Positions 20,306 through 30,778 of a stretch of 64,000 nucleotides of DNA are shown here, in pieces (the first letter of the stretch is position 1; every line of letters begins with the position of its first letter). Source of the stretch: Fremontodendron californicum (taxonomy: Eukaryota > Streptophyta > Magnoliopsida > Malvales > Malvaceae); the NCBI GenBank assembly GCA_030761205.1, contig JAULJL010000011.1, forward strand, positions 10,654,501 to 10,718,500, written 5' to 3'. The translations under genes were made by a program, and so were the position numbers. The notes beneath the pieces are model-generated. The model did no database searches, was not told where the DNA came from, and saw only the letters and a program-made list of their open reading frames with translations.

Positions 20306-21535
20306 CTAGTTATTTTCAAAACAAGGATCAGAAAGAAAAACAACCTCTTCTTGAGTAACATGATTTTCCAAAAAGAGTTTGAGTCTTTGTCCATTTACCT
20401 TGAATACGTTACCATTTTGAGGATTCTCAATGTCAACTGCTCCATAATGATACACATGCTTAACCACAAATGGGCCAGTCCATCTTGATCTCAACTTACC
20501 AGGAAACATGTGAAGTCTAGAATTATAAAGTAGAACTTTTTGCCCAACATCAAATGTTTTTCTTGAAATTAACTTGTCATGAAAGGCTTTAGTTCTTTCT
20601 TTATGAATTTTAGAATTCTCATATGCATCATTTCTGAGTTCCTCAAGTTCATTTATGACTGGAAAAGTTTCATTCTCACCCAAAAAGGAATATTTTAGCT
20701 CGGATGGCAATGGTTTTAAATCCAGCTTGGGTGGTTCAATAGTTGATGGTACAATGACATTTGTGAGTGATGGAAGTTCCTCAAACTTTTGTTTCCAACA
20801 ATGCTTAACCTGAAAAGAATTTAACAAAGAATCAGTGTGTGAAATTTCTGAAGCATTATCCAACTCACATTCAATTAAATAAGCTTCTAAAGGATCATGG
20901 AATGTGGTAGTGGTGAGATGTTCATGAACAAGTTCTTCAATGAAATCCACTTCATGTACTTCTGAATCATCACCAGGTTGTTTGCAAGTGTTGAACACAT
21001 TTAATTCTAAAGTCATATTTCCAAAAGAAATGTTCAACATACCATTTCTGCAATTTATCAGAGCATTAGAAGTTGCAAGAAATGGACGGCCTAATATAAC
21101 AGGAATTTGAACATTTGGATTTGAAACAGGATGTGTGTCCAAAACAATAAAATCAACAGGGAAGTAAAAATTATCAATTTGAACCAAAACATCTTCAACT
21201 ATCCCTCGAGGAATTTTTACAGAACGATCAGCTAGTTGAAGTGTAACAGGTGTTTCCTTGAGTTCACCTAAACCTAACTGTTGATAAACAGAAAAAGGCA
21301 AAAGATTAACACTAGCACCAAGATCAAGCAATGCACGTTCTATTCTAGTGTTTCCAATGATGCATGAGATTGTTGGACATCCAGGATCTTTGAATTTTGG
21401 TGGAGTAAGGTGCTGAATGATTGAGCTCACACTTTCCGTCAGAAATGCTTTCTTTTGTACATTATGTTTCCTTTTAACTGTGCACATGTCCTTCAAAAAT
21501 TTAGCATAAGATGGAACTTGTTTGATTGCATCCAA
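20306..21535 (-). CDS. Retropepsin fused in frame to integrase C-terminal tail (RT-RNase H-integrase core deleted)
   Basis: 409 residues. The aspartic protease of Athila-like elements is at about 40-180, with active site DLGAS (71-75) and ILGRPFL (147-153). The usual linker to RT follows (LKPLPSELKYSFLGENE, 273-289). At about residue 294 the protein jumps to the end of integrase (RNDAYENSKI, VLLYNSRLHMFPGKLRSRW), ending NGQRLKLFLE and a short tail. Reverse transcriptase, RNase H and the integrase zinc and DDE domains are absent, yet the frame is kept across the junction (about 20654). The reading frame is continuous with gag except for one TAA at 21559-21557; Met at 21535 is simply the first Met after that stop. 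Confidence 0.85.
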   Translation of the reverse strand: MDAIKQVPSYAKFLKDMCTVKRKHNVQKKAFLTESVSSIIQHLTPPKFKDPGCPTISCIIGNTRIERALLDLGASVNLLPFSVYQQLGLGELKETPVTLQLADRSVKIPRGIVEDVLVQIDNFYFPVDFIVLDTHPVSNPNVQIPVILGRPFLATSNALINCRNGMLNISFGNMTLELNVFNTCKQPGDDSEVHEVDFIEELVHEHLTTTTFHDPLEAYLIECELDNASEISHTDSLLNSFQVKHCWKQKFEELPSLTNVIVPSTIEPPKLDLKPLPSELKYSFLGENETFPVINELEELRNDAYENSKIHKERTKAFHDKLISRKTFDVGQKVLLYNSRLHMFPGKLRSRWTGPFVVKHVYHYGAVDIENPQNGNVFKVNGQRLKLFLENHVTQEEVVFLSDPCFENN

Positions 21536-21556
21536 TAAAGGAATGTTAATCTTAAC

Positions 21557-23089
21557 TTATTTGAAAAGTTCATAAATTTCTGCATTTTGATTCAAATTCT
21601 TTATTGTTTGCAACCTTTGAGGAAAAGGAGCAGGATGCATACCTTTTTCTTTGTCCAAATTTTCAAGAAGTTCAGACTTACCATCATCCTTACCATTACT
21701 TTTCGGAGGGGAAAGAGGATCTTGGTCTTTTGATGGAATGTTTTTGTCAATTGCCTTTCCACTTCGAAGAGTTGTGATAGAACTGGCATTTTCCTGTTGA
21801 GTTTCATTGGAGCAAGAAACAAGACATTGAGTAGAAGGGTTAGGCTGAGGTTGAGCAGGAAACTTACCTTTTTCTTGAGTGCGTAATGAAGCTGTCAATG
21901 TGGACAAGGTGTTTTTGATCTCATTGATGTCCTGTGAAGTCCGGCTATTCACATTTGCTTGTGTTTGCATGAATGCTTGCAATGTCTCTTCCAAGGTTTG
22001 TACACGTGAAGGTTGATAGGAAAAAGTGTTGCCCGGCTTTTGAGATTGTGGTACCTGAACATGATTATTATTCCGCCAACTGAAGTTGGGATGATTTCTC
22101 CATTCAGGGTTATACGTTTCAGAGTAAGGAGAAGGAAAAGGTTTTTTAAATGTGTTTATGGAATTTACTTGATCATGCAACGCTTCTTTAAGAATGGGAA
22201 TGTTTGGACATTCAGAAGTGGGGTGTCCCATGATTTCACAAATTCCACAACTTTCTTCATTTTTAACCGTTTTGACTTCTTTTACTTCTCTAAGTTCCAT
22301 GGCTTCAATCTTTCTAGCCAAATTAGCTACTTTAGCTTTTATCTCATCTTCTTGACTAAAATGATATTTTCCTCTGTTAGAAACAACATTAGATCTATTG
22401 GAACTTTCAGAGGAATTATCTGTGTGCCAGGCTTGAGAGTTATCTGCCAAATGGTCTAAGTAGTCAAAGGCTTCTTCAGGTTCTTTTTCTAGAAACTCAC
22501 CGTTACACATTGTTTCAACAAATTGTTTAGTTTCGGGAGTTAAACTTTCATAAAAGAAACTAATAAGACGCCATTTTTCAAAACCATGATGTGGACAAGA
22601 ACTTAACAAATCTTTAAAACGATCCCAGCACTGAAAAAATGCTTCATTTTGATTTTGATTGAAATTTTGAATCTGTCTTTTCAAAGCAGTAGTTTTATGT
22701 GCTGGGAAAAATTTCTTTAGAAACTCAGTTTGTAATTCTTGCCATGTGCCAATTGACCTTGGTTTTAAATTATGAAGCCAAATTTTTGCTTTATCTTTTA
22801 AAGAAAAAGGAAATAATTTTAGCTTGACAATTTCATTTGTACATTGTTGGTCATTAAAGGTGACACATACATCTTCGAAGTCTTTTAGAAACGAGTAAGC
22901 ACTTTCCGATTCCAACCCATAGAAATTTGGAAGCAAAGCTATCATACCTGGTTTAAAACGAAAGTTGTTTGCATTGAGAGGAAAAATAAAACAAGAGGGT
23001 GATGAGCTTCGAGTTGGTTGCAAGTAGTCACGCATGGTGCGTACTTGTCTGTTCTCATCTTCAGCATGAACACTTTCATTGTCAGCCAT
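21557..23089 (-). CDS. Gag protein of element L
   Basis: 510 residues from MADNESVH; the frame is open 31 codons further upstream, but the ATG at 23089 lies right after the leader splice donor and begins the family-like sequence. The Retrotrans_gag capsid region is at about 60-220 (YGLESESAYSFLKDFEDV, WLHNLKPRSIGTWQEL, FEKWRLISFFYESLTP). A CCHC zinc knuckle follows at 281-294 (Cys281, Cys284, His289, Cys294). The C-terminal third is polar and Pro/Gln-rich. It packages element RNA into particles. No frameshift or internal stop; it ends at TAA in the same frame as the protease, so the stop is either a recent nonsense change or a read-through point. Confidence 0.9.
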   Translation of the reverse strand: MADNESVHAEDENRQVRTMRDYLQPTRSSSPSCFIFPLNANNFRFKPGMIALLPNFYGLESESAYSFLKDFEDVCVTFNDQQCTNEIVKLKLFPFSLKDKAKIWLHNLKPRSIGTWQELQTEFLKKFFPAHKTTALKRQIQNFNQNQNEAFFQCWDRFKDLLSSCPHHGFEKWRLISFFYESLTPETKQFVETMCNGEFLEKEPEEAFDYLDHLADNSQAWHTDNSSESSNRSNVVSNRGKYHFSQEDEIKAKVANLARKIEAMELREVKEVKTVKNEESCGICEIMGHPTSECPNIPILKEALHDQVNSINTFKKPFPSPYSETYNPEWRNHPNFSWRNNNHVQVPQSQKPGNTFSYQPSRVQTLEETLQAFMQTQANVNSRTSQDINEIKNTLSTLTASLRTQEKGKFPAQPQPNPSTQCLVSCSNETQQENASSITTLRSGKAIDKNIPSKDQDPLSPPKSNGKDDGKSELLENLDKEKGMHPAPFPQRLQTIKNLNQNAEIYELFK

Positions 23090-23110
23090 GGTAGGAGTTG
23101 TATTAGAAAG

Positions 23111-23119
23111 ATTACCTGA
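23111..23119 (-). promoter_or_regulatory. Candidate 5' splice site in element L leader
   Basis: The minus strand reads TTTTTCAG, then GTAATC, with the cut after 23116, 26 nt before the gag ATG. CAG/GTAATC is close to the plant donor consensus. Splicing from here to 20160 or 19368 would remove gag-protease and place either cargo ORF first on the message. Confidence 0.5.
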
Positions 23120-23205
23120 AAAAGTTTCACAATAAAATCTAACTAAACGACGAGATCTAAAATCACGTCGCCAAACAAGCATAAAACAAAGTTAATATAC
23201 AGATT

Positions 23206-23340
23206 AGGCGGTATAACCAGCTAATAAAAATAAAACAAAGTTAATATACAATATAAATATAAATATATAGAAAATTAGGCGGTAGAACCAGCCAATAAAA
23301 ATAAATATAGGCGGTATAACCAGCCAATAAAAATAAATAT
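23206..23340 (-). repeat. Leader repeats of element L
   Basis: AGGCGGTATAACCAGC(C/T)AA recurs at 23206, 23277 and 23309; the last two are exact tandem 32-bp units ending ATAAAAATAAATAT. A second short motif (AAACAAAGTTAATATACA) is also repeated at about 23184 and 23233. They lie between the primer-binding site and gag, where packaging signals are expected. Confidence 0.8.
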
Positions 23341-23369
23341 ACTTATAAACTTATATACTTAGTATTGCT

Positions 23370-23387
23370 TCCCCGGCAACGGCGCCA
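23370..23387 (-). other. Primer-binding site of element L
   Basis: The minus strand reads TGGCGCCGTTGCCGGGGA six bases after the LTR end. This is the sequence typical of Athila-like elements, reported to be primed by tRNA-Asp. Confidence 0.85.
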
Positions 23388-23393
23388 AAAACT

Positions 23394-24892
23394 TGATGGA
23401 AACTCAATTAAGAGTTGTAAACCCAAGTGCAGGTTATGTTCAAGTAATAAATTCTCGGGTGTCCGAGGTCGAACCACAGGGAAGCGTATTAGTAAGTATA
23501 AGTTTATAAATATATAAGAAAAAGAAAATAAACAAGATATTAGGGAATCAATAACAAAGAAAGTAAACAAGATATTAGAGAACAAAATAAACAAAATAAC
23601 ATAAAAGCAAATAAACAAGATATAAAAAAAACAATAAGAAAAGATGTTGAGGTTAGAGAATCCACTCTTGGTGTTATGCTAAGATTAATCTTGTTTTATT
23701 ACACAATTGAAATCCACACATAAGGGAGGTTTCAACCGGAAGGTTTAGCAATTCAGTCCAAATTGTCCAACGTCCATAGCATATGATATTATGTTCATTT
23801 GGTGTCCTCAAAACTCACAAAAAGAGTCCAAGCATTCCTTATGCCAATGTATATGTCTACAACAAATCAAGGTTATGAAACCAAGCATTTACTGTGCCAT
23901 TTTCATTGTCAATAATGAATCAAGATCTCTACTTTGCAAGTATGATTTTAAACCAAAAGAAAATATTATCTATACTAGTGTTTATAAATGATGATTCATT
24001 TTAGCTCATGTTTAAGAGACTAACCTTAGCATTTACCAAGAGCTTCACCTCATCACCTCAACAATATGATTAGCAACACATACTAGATATGAATAAAATG
24101 AAAAGAAATGTAAGAAGCATAAGTAAATAAAAAAAAAAACTAGAGAAAGGAAAGAAGAAGAAAACTTAGAGAATTTTACTACAAAGGCTAATATCCTACC
24201 AATGTATAATGTATCCCAATACTCATCCAAGGCCCTCTATTTATACACATTTTGGAGGGCTAAATGACAAGAGACAAGCTTTACAAATTTCAAAGGTAGG
24301 TATAATAGGTGGGTGCATTTTTCTAACAATTTTCGTCATATTGTATGACAATTCTGATCAGCCAGCTTGATGGTCGATTTTGTCAATGTTGGAGGCTCGA
24401 TCTGATAAAATGGTCTTCTAGAAAAATATACCCCTATCAGTTACGGATCCATAGCCGTTGGAATCAGATCATTTGCGCACGTGGATCGGAAGATATGGTC
24501 AAAATACCAAAACGGTGCAGAACAGACGTCATTGCACATCAGCCAACTTGATGGTCGATTTCGCTAGGGAAAACGACTCCGTTTCAAGAAGTGTAAAACA
24601 TGAAAAAGATAGATATGCCTCTTAGCTTTGCAGGGATACAAAGTTCAGCCTTATTGCTTCAGTGAAACTCGAGATATAGCTGATATGGCAAAAGGTGTCG
24701 GAACTGGAACTGAACTGGATTTCCCCTTAATTCTAGTAATCTGAAATCACTCAAAGAAACTTGTGAAAAACACCAAATTACATAAAAATATAAAAGATCA
24801 TAAACACAATTAGACTAAACAATAATAACTCGTATTTGACACAAAACAATAATAAAACATAACTAAAAACTATATAATTATACGAGTTATCA
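23394..24892 (-). repeat. 5' LTR of element L
   Basis: 1499 bp with termini TGATAACTCG and TTTCCATCA on the minus strand. It drives transcription leftward through gag, protease and cargo. Nearly identical to the LTR at 15383-16882. Confidence 0.95.
24239..24246 (-). promoter_or_regulatory. TATA box of element L LTR promoter
   Basis: The minus strand reads TGTATAAATAGAGGGCC, a near-ideal plant TATA box about 650 bp into the LTR. Transcription would start about 30 bp downstream (near 24210). The same box lies at 16229-16236 in the 3' LTR. Confidence 0.65.
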
Positions 24893-24897
24893 CATAG
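24893..24897. repeat. Target-site duplication CATAG of element L (right)
   Basis: Second copy of CATAG, directly after the LTR terminus; see 15378-15382. Confidence 0.9.
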
Positions 24898-25021
24898 CAT
24901 ACATAGTCATCTTAATTTCTCTGTATATGTTCATGCATTAATCATCAGTATATTCATGCACATAGGAATAGAGCATGTACATTTATAATTGTATTCTTAA
25001 TCTCATGACATTTTCATTTGC

Positions 25022-26025
25022 ATGAATCGGGTTCGAGATATGAGAAAGGAATCGGAGGAACGATTGGGTGCTCTGGAACGAAATCAAGAGGAATTTGGAC
25101 ATGAAATCCGGGAAGTGAAAGAACAACTCGCCAAATTGCTGAAAATGTTTGAGGATATGGATAAGAGTAAAGGGGAACTTTCTCAGGGCTCTGCATCGCC
25201 TTCGAATCAACTAAAACCATTAGGTCCAGAACATAGAATCCTTGCTGGATCCTACGCTTGTCAATGCCACAAAGGTTGCAATCCTGATGAAATTGTGGAC
25301 AAAATCGAGAAAATGATTAAACCTGAGAGCCTGATACCAAAGATAGAAACCTCGGATCCTGTACCATACCTGCAAACTATTCTAGGTCCAAACCAATATC
25401 CCCACCCTACTATGGTCCAATCGTCCATTGGGATGACCACTATGGGATTCCTGAATCCCACTCCATCACCACCAACTGCCAGTTAGTACTATTTTCCTCA
25501 TCAATCACCTTATCAAGCATCTGGGATAGGAACCTCGAACTATGTACAACCTCCAAGGGTCCTGTGTCCAAATCCATACCCTTACCATGATGTTCCGCCA
25601 CCTCTTTACGTAAACACTTCGGTTCGAACCTTATTGCCACCACCAAGTGCCTCAACTCCTAGGCCATGTGTGACTAGGAAACAACTCATAAACAAGACTC
25701 AAGAGCAGTATGATCCCATTCCAATCAGCTACCAGGAGCTTCTCTCTATACTAATCCAAAATCACATGGTTGCCTATATCCCGCTGAAACCCCTGTTACC
25801 ACCATAACCAAAGTGGTATAATCCAAATGCAAGATGTGATTATCACTGTGGAATTGCTGGCCATAGCATTGAAGACTTTATAGCCTTCAAAAAGAAAGTG
25901 CAATCTCTTATAGAGATCAAGTGGATCGACCCAATGACTCTGATTGATAGAGGGCTGGGAAAGTGTAATTAGGATTGGGAGATTTACGACAATGATGTAG
26001 AAAGACTTCGGTCTGATATGATGTA
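25022..26025 (+). pseudogene. Element P: first gag-derived block (C-terminal type, decayed)
   Basis: An open stretch of 154 codons (25022-25486) starts with a charged coiled-coil-like segment (RKESEERLGALERNQEEF) and passes into a Pro/Tyr/Ser-rich region. In the same frame, after a TAG near 25484 and a TAA near 25806, a finger-like CDYHCGIAGHSIEDF follows, resembling the degenerate zinc knuckle at the end of Tat-type Gag. No capsid domain is visible. It lies upstream of a second gag block that does carry capsid sequence, so the order is unusual and could reflect fusion of two elements. Confidence 0.6.
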
Positions 26026-26039
26026 GTAGGATTTCACTT

Positions 26040-26918
26040 TTTAAATAGCCGGCTCTTATAGCCTTAGGATGCTAGGAAGAGTAAAGTGCTTGAAAAAGAC
26101 AGTCTTAACTACTGCTCAGATTTTGTAAAACATGGTTTATACCATTGTGAATGATATGGGAACGAATTGACTATGCTTCAAATATATGAGATGTTGATGA
26201 TTAAGTTCCTCCGATTCTTATTTCCTCCGTGATATCTTCCCATTTGCATTTTGCATCCGATCAATTATTTGTCATCCATACATTCATACATGTATCATGT
26301 TAGCATCAGGTTGTATTCATGCATTCATAATCAGCATGATTTTTCTGTATATATCCATGCATTAATTTGCTTATTCTTTACATGCATCATGTTGACTTTG
26401 GGTTGCATTCATGACAAACATAGTCAGCATGATTTCTCTGTATATGCTTATGCATTAATCTGTCATATTAACATCAGGATGCATTCATGACACACATGGT
26501 CAGCATGATTTTCTTTGTATATACTATGTATCAGTCATTCATTGTTTACATGCATCATAATTGACATCGTGTTGCATTCATAGTGTATATGTTCATTCAT
26601 TGGGAAATACGCTGAAATGTACATGATCATTCATTACATATATCCATGCATTGATTTGTTTATTATTTGCTTGCAAAATGTTGGCATCGTGATTACATTT
26701 ATTACATATATGGTCGCATGTTTCCACTGTACATGTCCATACATCATATTGTTTAGGCTTCACGTGCATCAAATTGCATTCATGGCTCCTTCATCATGAC
26801 ACGCACCGGTGGGGAATAAAACAAAAGTTGGCTTGGCTTTAAGAGTCTTTGAAAGAATTTCCATTTCAAATCAGAGGTATAAGAAGTATTGAGTACCCTT
26901 TTAATATAGGCTAGTGCT
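26040..26918 (+). other. Element P spacer with degenerate TGCATTCAT-type repeats
   Basis: At about 26240-26800 there are repeated, diverged units around TTGCATTCATGACA and TATATCCATGCATTAAT, roughly 80-100 bp apart. The same repeat type flanks element L on both sides (15100-15380, 24898-25020). The small Ile/His/Tyr-rich ORFs here are translations of the repeats. Confidence 0.6.
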
Positions 26919-28325
26919 ATGGAGAATAAACAAGTTGCCTACATGGAAAGAATGGAAAGGGTACAGGAAGAATTGCGAGAACAGCTGGCAAAGTCTCAAG
27001 CAGAATCTAAAGATCATATGACTAAATTGATGGAGCTAATGTCCACTGTAATCAAGGGATACATTGAAAACTTGAATGCCAGAGAAGGGTACGAGGCACA
27101 AAAGGGTCAGAATAAGGTCGTAATAATGGATGCCCAGAACACAGTTAACCCCGTCAATGTCTTAAATTTAGATGACCAGTTGAACAGACAAAGTTGAAAA
27201 TGGTTAATGAGGTAGAGTTGGCAGATTCCCAAGGGAAATATCAGTTTCTAGATGAAAGGCTCCGGGCAGTAGAAAATACAAACATCTTCGGTGTGTGGAG
27301 GCGAAAGAACGATGCTTGGTCCTCGATTTAGTCATTCCTCCTAAATTCAAAGTCCCTGACTTTGTGAACTATGAGGGGACGACTGATCCATCAGCCCACA
27401 TCACTATGATCTGTCAAAAGATGACAAGTCATATAGATAATGATAAGCTTCTGATTCACTACTTTTAGGATAGCTTCAGCGAGTCCACAATTAGGTGGTA
27501 TAGTCAGTTGAGCAAGGATCAGATTCGCTCTTGGAATGATTTGGCTATGGCTTTTCTAAACCAGTACAAGCATATGACTGACAGAACACCTGATCGTCTC
27601 ACTTTGCAAAATATGGAGAAAAGAGCTACTGAGAGCTTCCAAGAGTATGTTCAGAGGTGGAGGAACATGTCAACCCAAGTACAACCACCTTTGAGACAAA
27701 AGGAAATCACCGTCCTTTTTGTGAATACACTGCAGGCCCCGTACTATGATAGACTCGTCGACAATGCCTCGAAGAATTTTAGGGATATAGTAATCTCATG
27801 GGAGATGATTGAGAATGCTATCAAGAATGGGAAACTTGAAGGAGACAGAACATCCAATGCCGAGAGAAATAAGGCACCTAGAAATAAAGAGGAAGATGTC
27901 CAAGTTATGGGAGATTTCGTCCCATATTCCCAATTTCCCTCATACCAATCATGTTACCCTATTGAGGTATCTCCAAGCCTTTATCCTTACCTACCAACCC
28001 AAGCACCAAATCTTATACCAGCCCTTGCAACAAGGCCTACTTCCAAAAAACAATCGTGGGAAAACAAAGAAAGAATTCCAATCCCCATCCCTGACTTGCT
28101 GCCATTACTAATAAAGAATCAGTACGTTACCCCGGTACCTTTGAAAATAGCTCCGAATCCATAGCTAGGAGTTATGACCCTGATAGCAAGTGTGATTATC
28201 ACCTGGGGGTAGTTGGGCATTCAACTGAAAAATGCAGACAACTGAAGGAAAGGATTAAAAGTCTTATTCGTGATAGTATTTTGACACCGGAGCTTATCAA
28301 TCAGTGGAAGGCCGCTTTACCGTAA
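26919..28325 (+). pseudogene. Element P: second gag block (capsid type, decayed)
   Basis: 26919-27197 is a 92-codon start with a coiled coil (MERVQEELREQLAKSQAESK) like the M gag start (QRELQEQLAKSQEESREQ). After stops and frame changes, 27508-28164 carries the Retrotrans_gag capsid part: QIRSWNDLAMAFLNQYKH, LTLQNMEKRATESFQEYVQRW, EITVLFVNTLQAPYYDRL, matching M gag at 44021-44902. After the stop at 28162 a weak zinc-knuckle-like region continues to about 28325 and then ceases; no protease or RT follows. Non-functional, at least one frameshift and several stops. Confidence 0.8.
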
Positions 28326-30778
28326 ATCAGTTTCTTTCAGGGTTTTAGAGGGAGAATTACTATCTTTGAAGGATGTCAATATGAACATTTTGATGCATGT
28401 AGTTTCAGACCTTATGATGAAAACACTTGTCTCATGTTGACATTCATATGAATTAAATGAATTTTGAATTTTAAATTCTTTATGTTTGTTGTGTTTTAAC
28501 AATAATTTGAATTTGCAAAAACAAGCATTAAGGAAATTTAATAATGGATAATCTCAAGAATATTGATGATCGTTGTTACAAATGACCCAATACCTTCTCC
28601 CCTCTCTTTTAAGCTTTCTTAGGCCTAAACCCCTTGAATCGAGAACACTTGAAAGACCTAATGTTTCAAAGAATATGAATGATTGAACTTCATAAAACCA
28701 TTATCATCATAGAATAAGCAAAGATGTAGATCCTAGTCTAGGCTATGAACAAAGGAAAAAACTTTTCAAGATTTTTTCGAACTCCTTGAAATTCAAACAA
28801 ATGAGACTTTCTTTCAAGAATTTAGATCATGGTAATTTGGTGTGTGTCAAGGTTGTGCCAAAACCATTCATGTCATTTTCAACAACCACGAAACAGTAAT
28901 TTCCCAAATATCACTTCATGATTGACACCCTAGGGCACAATGATTAAACTAGATTATCCCATGTCCCAGAGAAAACCCATTTTTAGGTCATATTTTCTTT
29001 GTCTATTCAAAGAACTCAGATTTGAAACTCAGCCTTTTCAAAATAAACCTAGACTTGCTATGTTCCTTGTTGATACAAACTCTCATGGTTAATCAAATTG
29101 GGGCATCATATGTGGAAATGATAGATACATGGTGAATAAGGATGGACTAACGCATGAATCATTGAGGCATGCAAAGAAAAAGAAAAAAACAACAAAAAAA
29201 GAAGAAAAATTGTGATATCATGCATACGAGAATTCAGATGATTCCAAAGTGCAAAATGAAATTTTGATTATCTATTTCCCTTGGGGATTGCTTTTCAATG
29301 AGAATATTTGTGCTTGATATGATGAATGACCATATTTTATATCCCTTTCGCAAAAAAAGAAATTATCCATAGTCACCCATTTTGAGCCAAAAGAATTCTT
29401 TCTTCTTTGAACCCTGATCAAGGATCACCCTCTACAATGGGGGAAAATGCAAGGAAAGAATTTTTTAAAGATCATGGAGGAATGAGTCCTGGCTCAAAGA
29501 CAGATAAAAAGCAAATGGAGTGCGGAATGAATATGGGCTCACTCTGTCAAAAAGAAAAGGAAAAGATGGCGAAATGGAAGTAAGAAGAAAAAAGAAAAAG
29601 TGTGTGAAAAAGTATGGCAAATGAAAGCCAAAAGCAAAGAAGAAAAAGAGCAAAAGTAAAAAGGAAAGAAATGTCCAAGAAGGGACAAATACTTCAAAAA
29701 GAATTCTCCTAAAGAAATGATCCTTTGATCTGATTACCCTCAAACACATATTTTGGGCCTATTTATCCTTTCTTTTTGAACCCCAAACCATGGCCTACAT
29801 TACGTGCTTTAAAAGTCCATTTTGATCAAGCATGAATATTTAATTTAAAGGGTTTTTTTCTCGGATTTTATCCTATCTCATGGAATTATGATTTCACTAA
29901 GGAAGAATTTAGAATTCTCAAGTGCATGGTAAAACAATGAAAAACACAAAAAAGGAGAAAGAATGGGACTCTAGGGTGAAAACCCAAAAATGAGCAGTCT
30001 AGAGTAAAATAGGAATTTTCGATGCCATCTATGATAGTGCCGATACCAAAAAAGAGAAAATCATCTTGAAGAAGTGGTCATTGAGGAACATCTAGGAATT
30101 CTTGAACTTCCCAAAGTGTCAACTCTCATTCGGATGATTGATTTCAAAAACTGAAACTATTTTTCTCCAAAATCAACTTTCCAGTTTAAACATACCAACC
30201 AATCTTGACGCTTTTCAAAATGCCTTGATATGAAAACTAAAAGAATGTTGAATTTGTTTGATTTTCAATGAATTCATGATTTATAAAACCTGTTCCATTT
30301 GTGAGCCTAGAAGGGACATATATTTTTGTTATTAAAATTTCCTTTGATCAACCAAAATCTTGTTATACCAAGCATTGCCAATTCAAATTGAAAAACCCAG
30401 ATTGACACTTAGAGAAGTTTTTAACAATGATCATCAGTCTTCAAAAGATTTGTACATCACACACTGTGGGGTTAATATTTTTTGTTCAGAAGTTTTCAAA
30501 ATGAGAAAACAAATAAAGATATATTTTTTTGAAGCACCCATTCTTGATGTTGACATGAGACAAGGGTTTTTCTAACCCAAAGGTATAGAACTGCTAGGAT
30601 AGGTCTTGACTTCCAGATATGATAAGAAGAAATAGAACCCATTTCAGACCTCTATTGATGAGAGTTTGAAAATTGTTGGGGCAAAGAGAATAGCCAAAAT
30701 GAATTGAAGATATACTCTGATTTGAAAAGGAAAAATGAATTGGAAAGGCAAAGCTAAAGTCTAGAAAAATGATCAGGG
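28326..30778 (+). other. Element P 3' UTR, proximal part
   Basis: Non-coding. The stretch 29250-29860 is the inverted counterpart of the M region downstream of integrase (9650-10220 and 37270-37780), for example the shared block around GGCCTACATTACGTGCTTTA at about 29790. Short ORFs (29465-29749 minus, 30360-30575 plus) are AT-rich and unsupported. Confidence 0.65.

Larger units (their letters stand above)
15383..24892 (-). mobile_element. Element L: young Athila-like retrotransposon carrying a LOG gene and a viral-NABP-like gene
   Basis: A 9.5-kb element on the minus strand. In its own 5'-3' order: LTR (24892-23394), primer-binding site, leader with repeats, splice donor, gag, protease fused to the integrase tail, a NABP-like ORF, a LOG ORF, 3' UTR, polypurine tract and LTR (16882-15383). 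LTR termini are TGATAACTCG and TTTCCATCA, with CATAG on both sides. The two LTRs differ at about three bases and one A-run length, so insertion is recent (of the order of 10^5 years or less at usual plant rates). The RT, RNase H and integrase core are missing, so movement would require a helper element. The two cargo genes are in element orientation and have intact frames. Confidence 0.9.

Noticed and set aside
25022..25220. Minus-strand ORFs opposite the first gag block
   Set aside because: Shadows of the plus-strand coding-like sequence.
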